From Runella rosea (lineage in GTDB: Bacteria > Bacteroidota > Bacteroidia > Cytophagales > Spirosomataceae), in assembly GCF_003325355.1 (NCBI RefSeq), contig NZ_CP030850.1, forward strand, positions 2,418,001 through 2,482,000: DNA of 64,000 nt, given 5' to 3'. The first letter of the stretch is position 1. Every line of letters starts with the position of its first letter. The notes below the pieces were generated by a model. It was given only the letters and a program-made list of their open reading frames with translations. It was not told the origin of the DNA and did no database searches. Below are positions 33,652 to 41,497 of the stretch, one piece after another. A program made the position numbers and the translations under genes.

Positions 33652-34998
33652 ATGAAAAAATTATTCCTTTTCCTTTATTCTACATTCTACCTTCTCAGCT
33701 CCACATTCGCCCAAACCGACTCCGTCCGCATTACGCATACGCAGGAGACTGGAACGCTCGAAAAACAGCGATTTATTGACCAGTATGACTATGTCTTTAT
33801 GACTAAAGAGCCTACGAAGTGGATGTTGAAGGGGTATTTATCAGCCAGTCCTATACCTAGTTTACAATTACGAGGCCCGAGTAATGAAATCTCAGAAGGT
33901 TTACCTAGTTCATTATCCTATGCTTTTAGTTATGAACATAAAATTGGGTCTTCGTTCTCTATTGATATAGGCCTAAGTGGTGGTTACGTTAGTGATTTTC
34001 AATGGTCATCTCATTTTGCAAGTGCCGAAATTCGCTGGTTTTATGATATGAAAAAACGCTTAAAACAAGGTTTACAAGCTAACAACCTAACAGGTTCGTA
34101 TATAGGTTTTAAGTACGGACAAGCTTTTGAAATACCCTCTATTAAGTTTGTGAGCAAATTACTCGAAGTACCATTCATCGGAAACCAATCCAATCAGTGG
34201 TATAAAAGCTCCCAAATTTTTGCTCTAAAATTAGGTACCCAAAAGAGATTTTTCAAGCGAGGATTTGCCGATTTCTCTCTCAATATTGGGCGCACTACTT
34301 ACGATTTGACCCTACAAAATCAATCCAACATCAATGTTCCTGCCCCCAAGGACGAATGGTTTATATTTTCAGATGTAAAATTTGGTTTGGGATTTACTTC
34401 TGCAAAAAAAACAGAATCTCTCAATGCCAGTGATTGCAATGTTTGGAAGTGTTTTAAAGAAGAAAGCCACCTTTTTAAAATCAATATTGTCTCGCCTCTC
34501 ACCCTAACCAATCGCCAATTTAACTTCTCTTTACCCGTTTCTTATGAAAGAAAGATTGTAAAATCAGCGTGGTCCATCAACACTGAATTAAGTCTATCTT
34601 TCGCATATTTGAGCAGAAAAGCGCTCCAATCATTTGGCTCGCAATTTTTGGTGGTTGGCAGTACCCTTTTAATACAGCCTAGGTACTACTACAACCTAAA
34701 GAAGCGAATAAGAGAGGGAAAATCGGCCAACAACCTTTCGGGGAACTACTTCGCCATTATGGGTAGCCAAGAGCTATCGTTTAGTGACATGGATTATAAT
34801 CCTATTTTTCAAGTAAAACGAGAAACACGTTGGAACAATACCAGAGCTGCCTACGCGACTTGGGGAATGCAAAGAAGGATATTTGAAAAAGGTTTTTTTG
34901 ATTTTCAACTCGGATTGCTCTACAAGGAGCGCTCCACTACCAAGCATCAACCTATTTTTGTACCTTACAGCAGTTTCAAACTCGGCTTCGCCCTCTAA
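33652..34998 (+). CDS. Unknown envelope protein, paralog 2
   Basis: This 448-residue tandem paralog starts 12 bp after the previous gene. It has a signal peptide (about residues 1-20, ending TFAQT), then the conserved segment shared with its neighbour, and then diverged sequence. It also shows two internal halves: RLKQGLQANNLTGSYIGFKY with GTQKRFFKRGFADFSL, and RIREGKSANNLSGNYFAI with GMQRRIFEKGFFDFQL. It ends FKLGFAL. The repeat design suggests an internally duplicated barrel-like protein; the function is unknown. Confidence 0.75.
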   Translation: MKKLFLFLYSTFYLLSSTFAQTDSVRITHTQETGTLEKQRFIDQYDYVFMTKEPTKWMLKGYLSASPIPSLQLRGPSNEISEGLPSSLSYAFSYEHKIGSSFSIDIGLSGGYVSDFQWSSHFASAEIRWFYDMKKRLKQGLQANNLTGSYIGFKYGQAFEIPSIKFVSKLLEVPFIGNQSNQWYKSSQIFALKLGTQKRFFKRGFADFSLNIGRTTYDLTLQNQSNINVPAPKDEWFIFSDVKFGLGFTSAKKTESLNASDCNVWKCFKEESHLFKINIVSPLTLTNRQFNFSLPVSYERKIVKSAWSINTELSLSFAYLSRKALQSFGSQFLVVGSTLLIQPRYYYNLKKRIREGKSANNLSGNYFAIMGSQELSFSDMDYNPIFQVKRETRWNNTRAAYATWGMQRRIFEKGFFDFQLGLLYKERSTTKHQPIFVPYSSFKLGFAL

Positions 34999-35114
34999 AC
35001 CCTCCATAGCCATGAAAACCACGCCTCCCCGACTGGTTTGCCTTAAATGTTAACTTTGTTGTTAAACACTCAACCACGCCCAAAAGCATCCCTGCATTTT
35101 TTGGCGTTTTTATG

Positions 35115-35122
35115 TACTTTTG
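35115..35122 (+). promoter_or_regulatory. Candidate -7 box for the MNT/HEPN/thrB operon
   Basis: TACTTTTG fits TAnnTTTG and places transcription start near 35129, just before the ATG at 35139. It lies inside the longer open frame from 35112, which supports the shorter start. A second match, TAACTTTG, is at 35051-35058. Confidence 0.4.
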
Positions 35123-35138
35123 TCAAAATGACATTGGT

Positions 35139-35474
35139 ATGAGTCACCGCGCTATTCCTTCCGAACTCAAATCGTTGCTGGCAGACCTTAAAAAAGGGCT
35201 GGTGGAAGTATATGGTGAACGTTTACACCAAGTGGTTTTGTTTGGCTCGTATGCACGGGGAGACCAACAGGAAGAATCAGATGTGGATGTTTTGGTAATA
35301 TTGAACGATGACAGCGTTCGCGGAATGAGTGAAATCAATACGTTAGTAGATTTATCGGATGCGCTCTACTGGAAGTACAATAAAATAGTCTCTGCCAAAG
35401 CAGCTTCTCTATCCAGATTCAACTTAAAACTACCTCTTTATCAAAATGTTAGAGAAGACGGAATTCCTGTATGA
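35139..35474 (+). CDS. MNT-type nucleotidyltransferase (antitoxin of a HEPN/MNT pair)
   Basis: From the ATG at 35139 the product is 111 residues. VVLFGSYARGDQQEESDVDVLVIL is the minimal nucleotidyltransferase signature GSxxRG...SDxDxxV, with the two catalytic Asp. In HEPN/MNT modules this protein neutralises the HEPN RNase toxin, in studied cases by adding AMP to a toxin tyrosine. The end overlaps the HEPN start by 4 bp (ATGA), so the two are translationally coupled. A longer start at 35112 adds 9 residues but overlaps the promoter box. Confidence 0.85.
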   Translation: MSHRAIPSELKSLLADLKKGLVEVYGERLHQVVLFGSYARGDQQEESDVDVLVILNDDSVRGMSEINTLVDLSDALYWKYNKIVSAKAASLSRFNLKLPLYQNVREDGIPV

Positions 35475-35872
35475 ATCAATTAGAACTACATCTCAGTTGG
35501 CAAAAAGCATTGGATTGTCTAAATGATTCGCAAGAGTTGTTGGAACTTGGCTATTTTGAAGCCGCTACCAACAGAGCCTATTATGCGGTTTATCATGCGA
35601 TCCATACCTTTTTGATGACGGTAGATGTATATCCAAAAACACACCAAGGAGCTCACAATAAATTCAATGAGCATTTTGTTAAAACAGGTTTGTTTCCTAT
35701 CAACACTTCTAAATTAATTTTAAATTGTTTTGAAAAACGACAATTCGGAGATTATGAATTGGAGGAAGTCACAAAAGAAACCGCTCAATCGGCCGTCGAA
35801 GACGCCACTCTTTTAATTGAAATCAGTAAAAATAAAATTGCATCTTTTTTAAATTCGCCCGCCTCTCAATGA
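35471..35872 (+). CDS. HEPN-domain protein (toxin of a HEPN/MNT pair)
   Basis: The 133-residue helical protein has the HEPN motif in FEAATNRAYYAVYHAIHTFL, where R and H are six residues apart (Rx6H) and Tyr residues suitable for AMPylation follow the Arg. HEPN toxins are metal-independent RNases. It is coupled to the MNT gene upstream by ATGA and to thrB downstream by another ATGA overlap at 35869-35872. That places a toxin-antitoxin pair and a biosynthetic gene on one translationally coupled message. Confidence 0.85.
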   Translation: MNQLELHLSWQKALDCLNDSQELLELGYFEAATNRAYYAVYHAIHTFLMTVDVYPKTHQGAHNKFNEHFVKTGLFPINTSKLILNCFEKRQFGDYELEEVTKETAQSAVEDATLLIEISKNKIASFLNSPASQ

Positions 35873-36804
35873 ATTATATAAAAGCTTTTGCCCCGGCCAC
35901 CGTTGCCAACGTAGCCTGTGGGTTTGATATTTTTGGATTTGCACTCGACGAACCCGGCGACATCGTAGAACTACGCAAACGCGATGAGCCCGGCATCATT
36001 ATCAAAGACATCATCGGCGACGAAGGCCGCCTCCCGCGCGAACCTGAGCGCAACGCTGTGTCGGTAGTGATGCTTAAATTTCTGGAACACATCGGTTCTA
36101 CCCAAGGGGTAGAAGTAACACTTCACAAAAACATGCCTTTGGGCAGCGGTATGGGTTCCAGCTCAGCCAGCTCGGTGGTGGGTATTTTTGCCATTAATGA
36201 GTTGTTGGGCCGTCCGTTGACGCAACGAGAATTGCTGCCGTTTGCGATGGAAGGTGAGCGAATCGCCTGCGGGGCGGCCCACGCCGACAATGTGGGGCCA
36301 TCGCTATTGGGTGGGTTTGTGGTTATTCGCAGCTATTCGCCGTTGGATGTCTTCAAGGTCAAAGTTCCTGACGAACTGTATTGCACGCTGGTCCATCCCG
36401 ACGTAGAAGTAAATACCAAAGATGCCCGTTATATTTTACGCAACGAAGTGTCGCTCAAAAACACTATTTCTCAAATGGGCAACGTAGCGGGGCTGATTGC
36501 GGGGCTGATGCAAGAAGATTACGACTTGGTCAGCCGTTCGATGGTGGATGTTATCATTGAGCCAGTACGCTCTATTCTTATTCCCGAGTTTGACCACGTG
36601 AAGCAGGCCGCCCTCGACAGCGGGGCCTTAGGGTGCAGTATTTCTGGTGCCGGCCCGTCCATGTTTGCACTCAGCCGTGGCCGCGACACCGCCGAGCGCG
36701 TTGCAAAAACCATGAGCGAAGCCTTCGGCAGCGTAGGCATTACCACCAAAAGTTACGTATCTCAAATCAACCAACAAGGCCCCAAGGTGCTGGAAACAGC
36801 GTAA
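35869..36804 (+). CDS. thrB: Homoserine kinase
   Basis: The 311-residue GHMP kinase phosphorylates homoserine for threonine synthesis. It starts with KAFAPATVANVACGFDIFGFAL and has the ATP loop in KNMPLGSGMGSSSASSVVG, then HADNVGPSLLGGF, and the C-terminal GCSISGAGPSMFAL motif. Its ATG overlaps the HEPN stop. A 12-bp gap separates it from the M28 peptidase gene. No thrA or thrC lies in the window. Its expression probably depends on translation of the toxin gene. Confidence 0.92.
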   Translation: MNYIKAFAPATVANVACGFDIFGFALDEPGDIVELRKRDEPGIIIKDIIGDEGRLPREPERNAVSVVMLKFLEHIGSTQGVEVTLHKNMPLGSGMGSSSASSVVGIFAINELLGRPLTQRELLPFAMEGERIACGAAHADNVGPSLLGGFVVIRSYSPLDVFKVKVPDELYCTLVHPDVEVNTKDARYILRNEVSLKNTISQMGNVAGLIAGLMQEDYDLVSRSMVDVIIEPVRSILIPEFDHVKQAALDSGALGCSISGAGPSMFALSRGRDTAERVAKTMSEAFGSVGITTKSYVSQINQQGPKVLETA

Positions 36805-36816
36805 ACTCTATTTGTC

Positions 36817-38313
36817 ATGCTGAAAGCATCTATAAAATCGTTCATTGCAGTTTTATTAGCTACCTCTTTCATTTCGTTTTCTGTTTCGGCGCAATCGCTC
36901 AAAAAACTGCCCGAAACCAAGTATTCACGCGCTGAAGTAGAAATGAACATGCGCTTTTTAGCCTCCGACGAGTTGCAGGGGCGGCGCACGGGTGAGCAAG
37001 GCAACTTAGTTGCGGCTCGGTACCTCGCGGAGCAATTTCGGTTTATGGGTATCAAACCCGCTCCTGGCCAAACGACCTATTTGCAACCTGTACCGTTTGT
37101 GATTCAAAAAAGCGCCAAAGAAGGGCTTTTAATTGTAAACAATGACACCTTACACTCGGGCAAAGAATTTGTGATTCTGGGCGGAGGCCCCGCCAACTTC
37201 AGCGCCGATGTGGTTTTTGTGGGCTATGGACAAGCCGCTGATTATACAAAAGATGTAAAAGGCAAAATCGTGGTGGCGCAGGTAGGCACGCCCGAATCAA
37301 AAACGCCACAGGAAATCTTTGCCGCCGCCAACGATAAGCGCAAACTTGCCACCGAAAAAGGAGCCGCCCTGCTCATTGAATTGTTTACCGCCCAAATCCC
37401 GTGGAACTTGGCGTCACGGTACTTCGGAAATGAAAAACTTAGTTTGGACAATGGCGGAAGCAACGGAGTAACGCACGTTTGGGTCAATGGCCAGCAAAAA
37501 AAATATACAGATTTATTTAAAAGCGGTGCCTCATCGGCCAAGTTTCAAACCACCGGCCGCGACCAACAAAATATCCTTTCTTATAATGTCGTGGGGGTCA
37601 TTGAAGGAACCGACCCGGTGCTCAAAAATGAATACATTGTGGTATCGGCCCACTTTGACCACGTAGGCATGGGTAAAAAAGGGGGCAATACCTACACCCC
37701 AGCCGACAGTATTTTCAACGGTGCCCGCGACAATGCTTTCGGCACGGTGGCCATGTTGACCGCCGCCAAGACTTTATCTATCCAACCCGCCAAACGTTCC
37801 ATCTTATTGATTGGCTACACAGCCGAAGAAGTGGGTTTATTGGGGAGCAAATATTATGCAGAGCACCCGTTGGTACCGCTGAATCAGTGCGTGTTTAACC
37901 TCAACAGCGACGGAGCCGGCTACAGCGACAAAACGCTCGTATCGGTCATTGGCCTCGACCGCACCAACTGCAAAGCGGAAATCGAAGCAGGCTGTAAAGC
38001 CTTTGGATTAGGCGTTTTTGGCGACCCAGCTCCTGAGCAAGGCCTTTTTGACCGCTCAGATAACGTAAGTTTAGCCGCCAAAGGCATTCCCGCCCCGGAT
38101 TTCGCGCCTGGTTTCAAAAGTTTTGACGGTGAGATCGCCAAGTATTATCACCAAGCCACCGACAATCCTGACTCGGTAGATTTTGATTATCTGTTAAAAT
38201 TCTGTCAATCATTTGCCTATTCGGCCCGGCTCATTGCCAATAAATCCGTTCGTCCTTACTGGATTGCGGGAGATAAGTATGAGCCCGCTGCCAAGGCGCT
38301 TTATGGAAAATAA
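36817..38313 (+). CDS. Secreted M28-family metallopeptidase with PA domain
   Basis: The 498-residue protein has a signal peptide (about residues 1-25, ending VSAQS) and a PA insert (about residues 115-225). The co-catalytic zinc site is shown by YIVVSAHFDHVGMG (His, Asp), GARDNAFGTVAML (Asp), GYTAEEVGLLGSKYYAE (Glu-Glu) and the late YYHQATDNPDSVDF (His). M28 enzymes are aminopeptidases or glutaminyl-cyclase-like; this one acts in the periplasm or outside the cell. It follows thrB by 12 bp. Confidence 0.9.
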   Translation: MLKASIKSFIAVLLATSFISFSVSAQSLKKLPETKYSRAEVEMNMRFLASDELQGRRTGEQGNLVAARYLAEQFRFMGIKPAPGQTTYLQPVPFVIQKSAKEGLLIVNNDTLHSGKEFVILGGGPANFSADVVFVGYGQAADYTKDVKGKIVVAQVGTPESKTPQEIFAAANDKRKLATEKGAALLIELFTAQIPWNLASRYFGNEKLSLDNGGSNGVTHVWVNGQQKKYTDLFKSGASSAKFQTTGRDQQNILSYNVVGVIEGTDPVLKNEYIVVSAHFDHVGMGKKGGNTYTPADSIFNGARDNAFGTVAMLTAAKTLSIQPAKRSILLIGYTAEEVGLLGSKYYAEHPLVPLNQCVFNLNSDGAGYSDKTLVSVIGLDRTNCKAEIEAGCKAFGLGVFGDPAPEQGLFDRSDNVSLAAKGIPAPDFAPGFKSFDGEIAKYYHQATDNPDSVDFDYLLKFCQSFAYSARLIANKSVRPYWIAGDKYEPAAKALYGK

Positions 38314-38352
38314 GTGATTGTTTTTTGCTAATTTTGTTAAAATAACAAAAAC

Positions 38353-38547
38353 ATGGTAGAGGCTCAGACCAGACAAAAAGCACACGAATTGATTGACAGT
38401 GTAGAAGATGAATCTATTTTGGAAATAGTTGTGGCATTATTAAAAAGAGAAATAGAACGCAAATACACTGCCAATGATTACCGTAAAGCCGCTGTCATGA
38501 ATGGCAGCCGGGTTGTTGCTAAATCATTCAAAAATTATGAAGGGTAA
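38353..38547 (+). CDS. Small antitoxin-like protein
   Basis: The 64-residue acidic/basic protein (ARQ-type start MVEAQTRQKAHELIDSVEDE) has an amphipathic helix, then ALLKREIERKYTANDYRKA and a charged tail. It overlaps the next reading frame by 11 bp, and that frame is a decayed PemK/MazF-like toxin. Size and position make it the partner antitoxin. It is intact, so the pair now consists of an antitoxin with a broken toxin. Confidence 0.6.
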   Translation: MVEAQTRQKAHELIDSVEDESILEIVVALLKREIERKYTANDYRKAAVMNGSRVVAKSFKNYEG

Positions 38548-38876
38548 GGTATCCCAATGGGAAGTTGTTGAAGTTAATTTTCAAATGCACGATGGACGTT
38601 TTCTTCCTCACCCTGCTTTAGTTGTTTCAAATGATGAACTCTTCCTTGATGAAGAGTTTTCTATGCCGTATTAATGACAACCAAAAATTATTTTCCAAAA
38701 TATACCATTGAAATCAAACCTGAAATGCTCTCCAAAGCATCTTCCCGTCAGGGATATTTTGCTACTCATATCGTTGGAATGTTCAACATGGAAGCGTTTT
38801 GAAGAAACAACATACTTTTTTAAAACCCGAATATTGTGATTTTGTAAGAAACAAAATCATTCATTCTATTTTTTAA
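38537..38876 (+). pseudogene. PemK/MazF-like toxin remnant with two frameshifts
   Basis: Frame one (38537-38674) gives WEVVEVNFQMHDGRFLPHPALVV and SNDELFLDEE, the start of a PemK-like fold, then stops. A second frame picks up in register at about 38655 (VFYAVLMTTKNYFPKYTIEI, KPEMLSKASSRQGYFATHIV) and stops at 38802. A third frame gives KKQHTFLKPEYCDFVRNKII to TAA at 38874. One missing base near 38653-38656 and another near 38795-38805 would restore one chain of about 112 residues. The toxin is therefore almost certainly dead. Confidence 0.75.
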
Positions 38877-38883
38877 CTCCCAC

Positions 38884-39759
38884 ATGATCCGTAAAGCTGT
38901 TATACCTGCCGCTGGTTTAGGAACCCGATTCTTACCCGCAACAAAATCTCAACCCAAAGAAATGCTCCCCATCATCGACACGCCCACGATTCAGTACGTG
39001 GTGCAGGAAGCGGTGGACTCGGGCATTGAAGACATTCTCATCATTACCGGACGTGGCAAGCGCGCCATCGAAGACCACTTTGACCGTAATGTAGAACTGG
39101 AAGCCAAATTGGAAGAAAAACAAGACGAACTGCTTTGGAACGAAATGCGCCGTTTGTCCGACATGGCCAATATCCACTACGTTCGTCAGCGTGAAACCAA
39201 CGGCCTCGGAGATGCCATCTACTACGCCAAACAACACGTTGGCAATGAGCCATTTGCGGTACTTCTGGGCGATACCATCATGGATTCGGTCATTCCCGTT
39301 ACGCAACAATTGATAGATACCTACGAGCAATACCAAAGCACCGTGATTGCGGTCGAAACCGTACCGCGCGAGAAAGTAAACCGCTACGGAATTGTGGGCG
39401 GTACGGCGCTGAGCGATACCATCATGCAATTGGATGCCCTCATCGAAAAGCCTTCCATTGAGGCCGCCCCTTCTACCCTAGCTATTGCCGGCCGTTATAT
39501 TCTTTCTCCCGAAATCTTTACGGCAATTGAACAAACTGGCAAAGGCAAAGGCGGTGAAATCCAACTCACCGACGCCTTCCAGATTCTGCTGCGCCGCGAA
39601 AGCATCTACGCCCACCGCATAGAAGGAGAGCGCCACGACATTGGCAATAAACTTGACTTTCTGAAAACAACCGTAAAATTTGCCCTTAAACGCAAGGAAT
39701 TTTCGGCTCCGTTCCTCAAGTTTTTGAGGGCAACCTTGGCGGAATATGAGGGTAAATAA
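38884..39759 (+). CDS. galU: UTP-glucose-1-phosphate uridylyltransferase
   Basis: The 291-residue enzyme makes UDP-glucose for envelope glycans. RKAVIPAAGLGTRFLPATKSQPKEMLPI is the nucleotidyltransferase signature (GLGTRFLPATK), followed by PTIQYVVQEAVDSGIEDILI. GRYILSPEIFTAIEQTGKGKGGEIQLTDA and GERHDIGNKLDFLK are further GalU blocks. It starts 8 bp after the toxin remnant and ends 9 bp before the response-regulator frame, so it could be cotranscribed with that regulator. Confidence 0.93.
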   Translation: MIRKAVIPAAGLGTRFLPATKSQPKEMLPIIDTPTIQYVVQEAVDSGIEDILIITGRGKRAIEDHFDRNVELEAKLEEKQDELLWNEMRRLSDMANIHYVRQRETNGLGDAIYYAKQHVGNEPFAVLLGDTIMDSVIPVTQQLIDTYEQYQSTVIAVETVPREKVNRYGIVGGTALSDTIMQLDALIEKPSIEAAPSTLAIAGRYILSPEIFTAIEQTGKGKGGEIQLTDAFQILLRRESIYAHRIEGERHDIGNKLDFLKTTVKFALKRKEFSAPFLKFLRATLAEYEGK

Positions 39760-39789
39760 GGTTTTGTCGTGACAAACACCCCTTCCCCC

Positions 39790-41121
39790 ATGCCAAACCT
39801 GCTGCTCATCGACGATGAAATCAAACTCCGAGGACTGCTCAAACGCATCCTGGAGTTTGAAGGCTATCACGTGAGCGAAGCCGACAATGCGCATTCAGCT
39901 TTTAAGATTCTGGAAAAACAGGACATTCAGGTGGTTGTTTGTGACGTAAAACTGCCTGATGCCCACGGCGTTGAACTTACTCAGCGCCTCAAAACGCAAT
40001 TTCCACTTGTTGAAATAATCCTGCTGACGGCCTATGGTACCATAGCCGACGGAGTACAGGCCGTAAAAAATGGTGCGTTTGACTACCTCACCAAAGGCGA
40101 CGACAACGACCGCATTGTACCGCTGGTAGCGCGGGCCACCGAAAAAGCCGAGCTTCGGCAGAAAGTCCATCGGCTAGAGGAAAAAGTAAATCAAAAATTT
40201 GGGTTCGGAAGTATCCTAGGAACTTCGCCCGCCATTCAAGAGGTCATAGAATTGGCCCAAAAAGTAGCCGTTACAGATACTACGGTGTTGCTTTTGGGCG
40301 AAACTGGTACGGGCAAAGAAGTATTTGCTCAAGCCATCCATCAACAGAGTCCACGATGCGATAAACCTTTTGTGGCGCTCAATTGCAGTGCATTCAGCCG
40401 TGAAATTCTGGAAAGTGAATTATTCGGACATCGCGCAGGGGCTTTCACAGGTGCGCTAAAAGACAAAAAAGGCTTGATGGAAGAAGCCCACGGCGGCACG
40501 TTGTTTCTGGATGAAATCGGTGAAATGAGTCCAGACCTTCAGGCCAAACTCTTGCGTGTTCTGGAAACAAATACTTTCTACAAAGTAGGCGACACCAAGC
40601 CAACCCAAGTCAGCGTTCGATTTGTGGCCGCCACCAACCGCGACTTACAAAAAGAAGCCGAAAACCAACACTTTCGCCTCGACTTATATTACCGTTTGTC
40701 GGTTTTTGAGATAAAACTTCCATCTCTTCGCAGTCGCGTTGAAGATATTCCGTTATTGGCAGCGCATTTTGTCCAAATCTATGCGGCTAAAATGAACCGC
40801 CCAACGCCAAAATTATCTGCATCATTTTTGGAAAAGCTACAGCAAAGTGCCTGGAAAGGCAATATCCGTGAATTAAAAAATGTGATTGAACGCGCCGTTA
40901 TTCTGGCCGACCATGATGAATTAACCCCTCGGCAGCTTCCCTTTGAAATGCAGTTTAGCACCGCCAATTTCACCCCGGGTGTAGCGACATTGGCCGAAAT
41001 TGAAAAACAGCACATTGACTGGATGTTGCACCATACCCAACACAACAAAACCGAAACCGCCCGCCTCCTCGGCATCGGTCTCACGACGCTGTATCGAAAA
41101 ATTGAAGAATATGAATTGTAG
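39790..41121 (+). CDS. Sigma-54-dependent NtrC-family response regulator
   Basis: From the ATG at 39790 the product is 443 residues; a GTG at 39769 would add seven more. The receiver domain has LLIDDE, phospho-Asp in VVVCDVKLPD, and LLTAYG. The AAA core has Walker A GETGTGKEVFA, the sigma-54-contacting loop GAFTGA (HRAGAFTGALKDKKG), Walker B GGTLFLDEIGEM, and the arginine-finger region. The C-terminus has a Fis-type HTH (KTETARLLGIGLTTLYRKIEEY). It activates sigma-54 holoenzyme. The next operon, kdp, has a -24/-12 promoter and ends with a histidine kinase, so it is the likely KdpE replacement. Confidence 0.9.
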   Translation: MPNLLLIDDEIKLRGLLKRILEFEGYHVSEADNAHSAFKILEKQDIQVVVCDVKLPDAHGVELTQRLKTQFPLVEIILLTAYGTIADGVQAVKNGAFDYLTKGDDNDRIVPLVARATEKAELRQKVHRLEEKVNQKFGFGSILGTSPAIQEVIELAQKVAVTDTTVLLLGETGTGKEVFAQAIHQQSPRCDKPFVALNCSAFSREILESELFGHRAGAFTGALKDKKGLMEEAHGGTLFLDEIGEMSPDLQAKLLRVLETNTFYKVGDTKPTQVSVRFVAATNRDLQKEAENQHFRLDLYYRLSVFEIKLPSLRSRVEDIPLLAAHFVQIYAAKMNRPTPKLSASFLEKLQQSAWKGNIRELKNVIERAVILADHDELTPRQLPFEMQFSTANFTPGVATLAEIEKQHIDWMLHHTQHNKTETARLLGIGLTTLYRKIEEYEL

Positions 41122-41163
41122 CGCCGCAAAATTTTGAGGCTCTACCCTATCAAAATGAAAACC

Positions 41164-41190
41164 AACCCTTCCATTTTGGAAGGGTTTTTT
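41164..41190 (+). terminator. Terminator after the NtrC-type regulator
   Basis: AACCCTTCCA (41164-41173) pairs perfectly with TGGAAGGGTT (41177-41186) around TTT and is followed by a T-run. It separates the regulator from the kdp promoter region. Confidence 0.85.
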
Positions 41191-41258
41191 ATTGTTCAAT
41201 TTACAAGACACACCATAAACCCCTCTTTTTTAACACCTTAATTACTTCCCATTTCGGC

Positions 41259-41274
41259 AGGCACAGCTTTGGCA
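41259..41274 (+). promoter_or_regulatory. Candidate sigma-54 (-24/-12) promoter of the kdp operon
   Basis: AGGCACAGCTTTGGCA fits TGGCACR-N4-TTGCW with GG (41260-41261) and GC (41272-41273) ten bases apart, the invariant spacing. It lies 36 bp before the first ATG (41310), right after the terminator of an NtrC-class activator gene. An inverted repeat, AGACACACC at 41206-41214 and GGTGTGTCT at 41281-41289, flanks it and may be a regulator site. Confidence 0.65.
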
Positions 41275-41309
41275 TGCCTAGGTGTGTCTCATTAAAACAA
41301 ATTCTCATC

Positions 41310-41396
41310 ATGGGTATGCTCATCATTCTTCTTTTCGCGGGCATTGGGTGCTTTGTCCTGTTCTACGGTTCTATTCGATTCTTTGAAAAAATCTAA
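41310..41396 (+). CDS. 28-residue membrane microprotein preceding kdpF
   Basis: The frame encodes one hydrophobic helix (MLIILLFAGIGCFVLFYG) and a charged end (SIRFFEKI). It starts 36 bp after the sigma-54 site and ends 4 bp before the kdpF ATG, so it is the first gene of the operon. It resembles small unannotated frames I associate with Bacteroidota kdp loci, which end in a similar FFEKI. It may be a second small Kdp subunit or a regulator. No direct evidence of translation exists here. Confidence 0.6.
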   Translation: MGMLIILLFAGIGCFVLFYGSIRFFEKI

Positions 41397-41400
41397 CGCT

Positions 41401-41481
41401 ATGTTCACCGCTCTCTTCATCCTTGCTTTGGCTGTGTTTGGCTACTTAGTGTACGTCTTACTTAAGCCTGAAAAATTCTAG
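41401..41481 (+). CDS. kdpF: KdpF, small subunit of the Kdp potassium pump
   Basis: The 26-residue protein is a single transmembrane helix ending in the family signature GYLVYVLLKPEKF. KdpF stabilises the KdpABC complex in the inner membrane. It starts 4 bp after the upstream microprotein and 16 bp before kdpA, in the usual operon order. Confidence 0.88.
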   Translation: MFTALFILALAVFGYLVYVLLKPEKF

Positions 41482-41497
41482 AAACTTCATTAAAATC

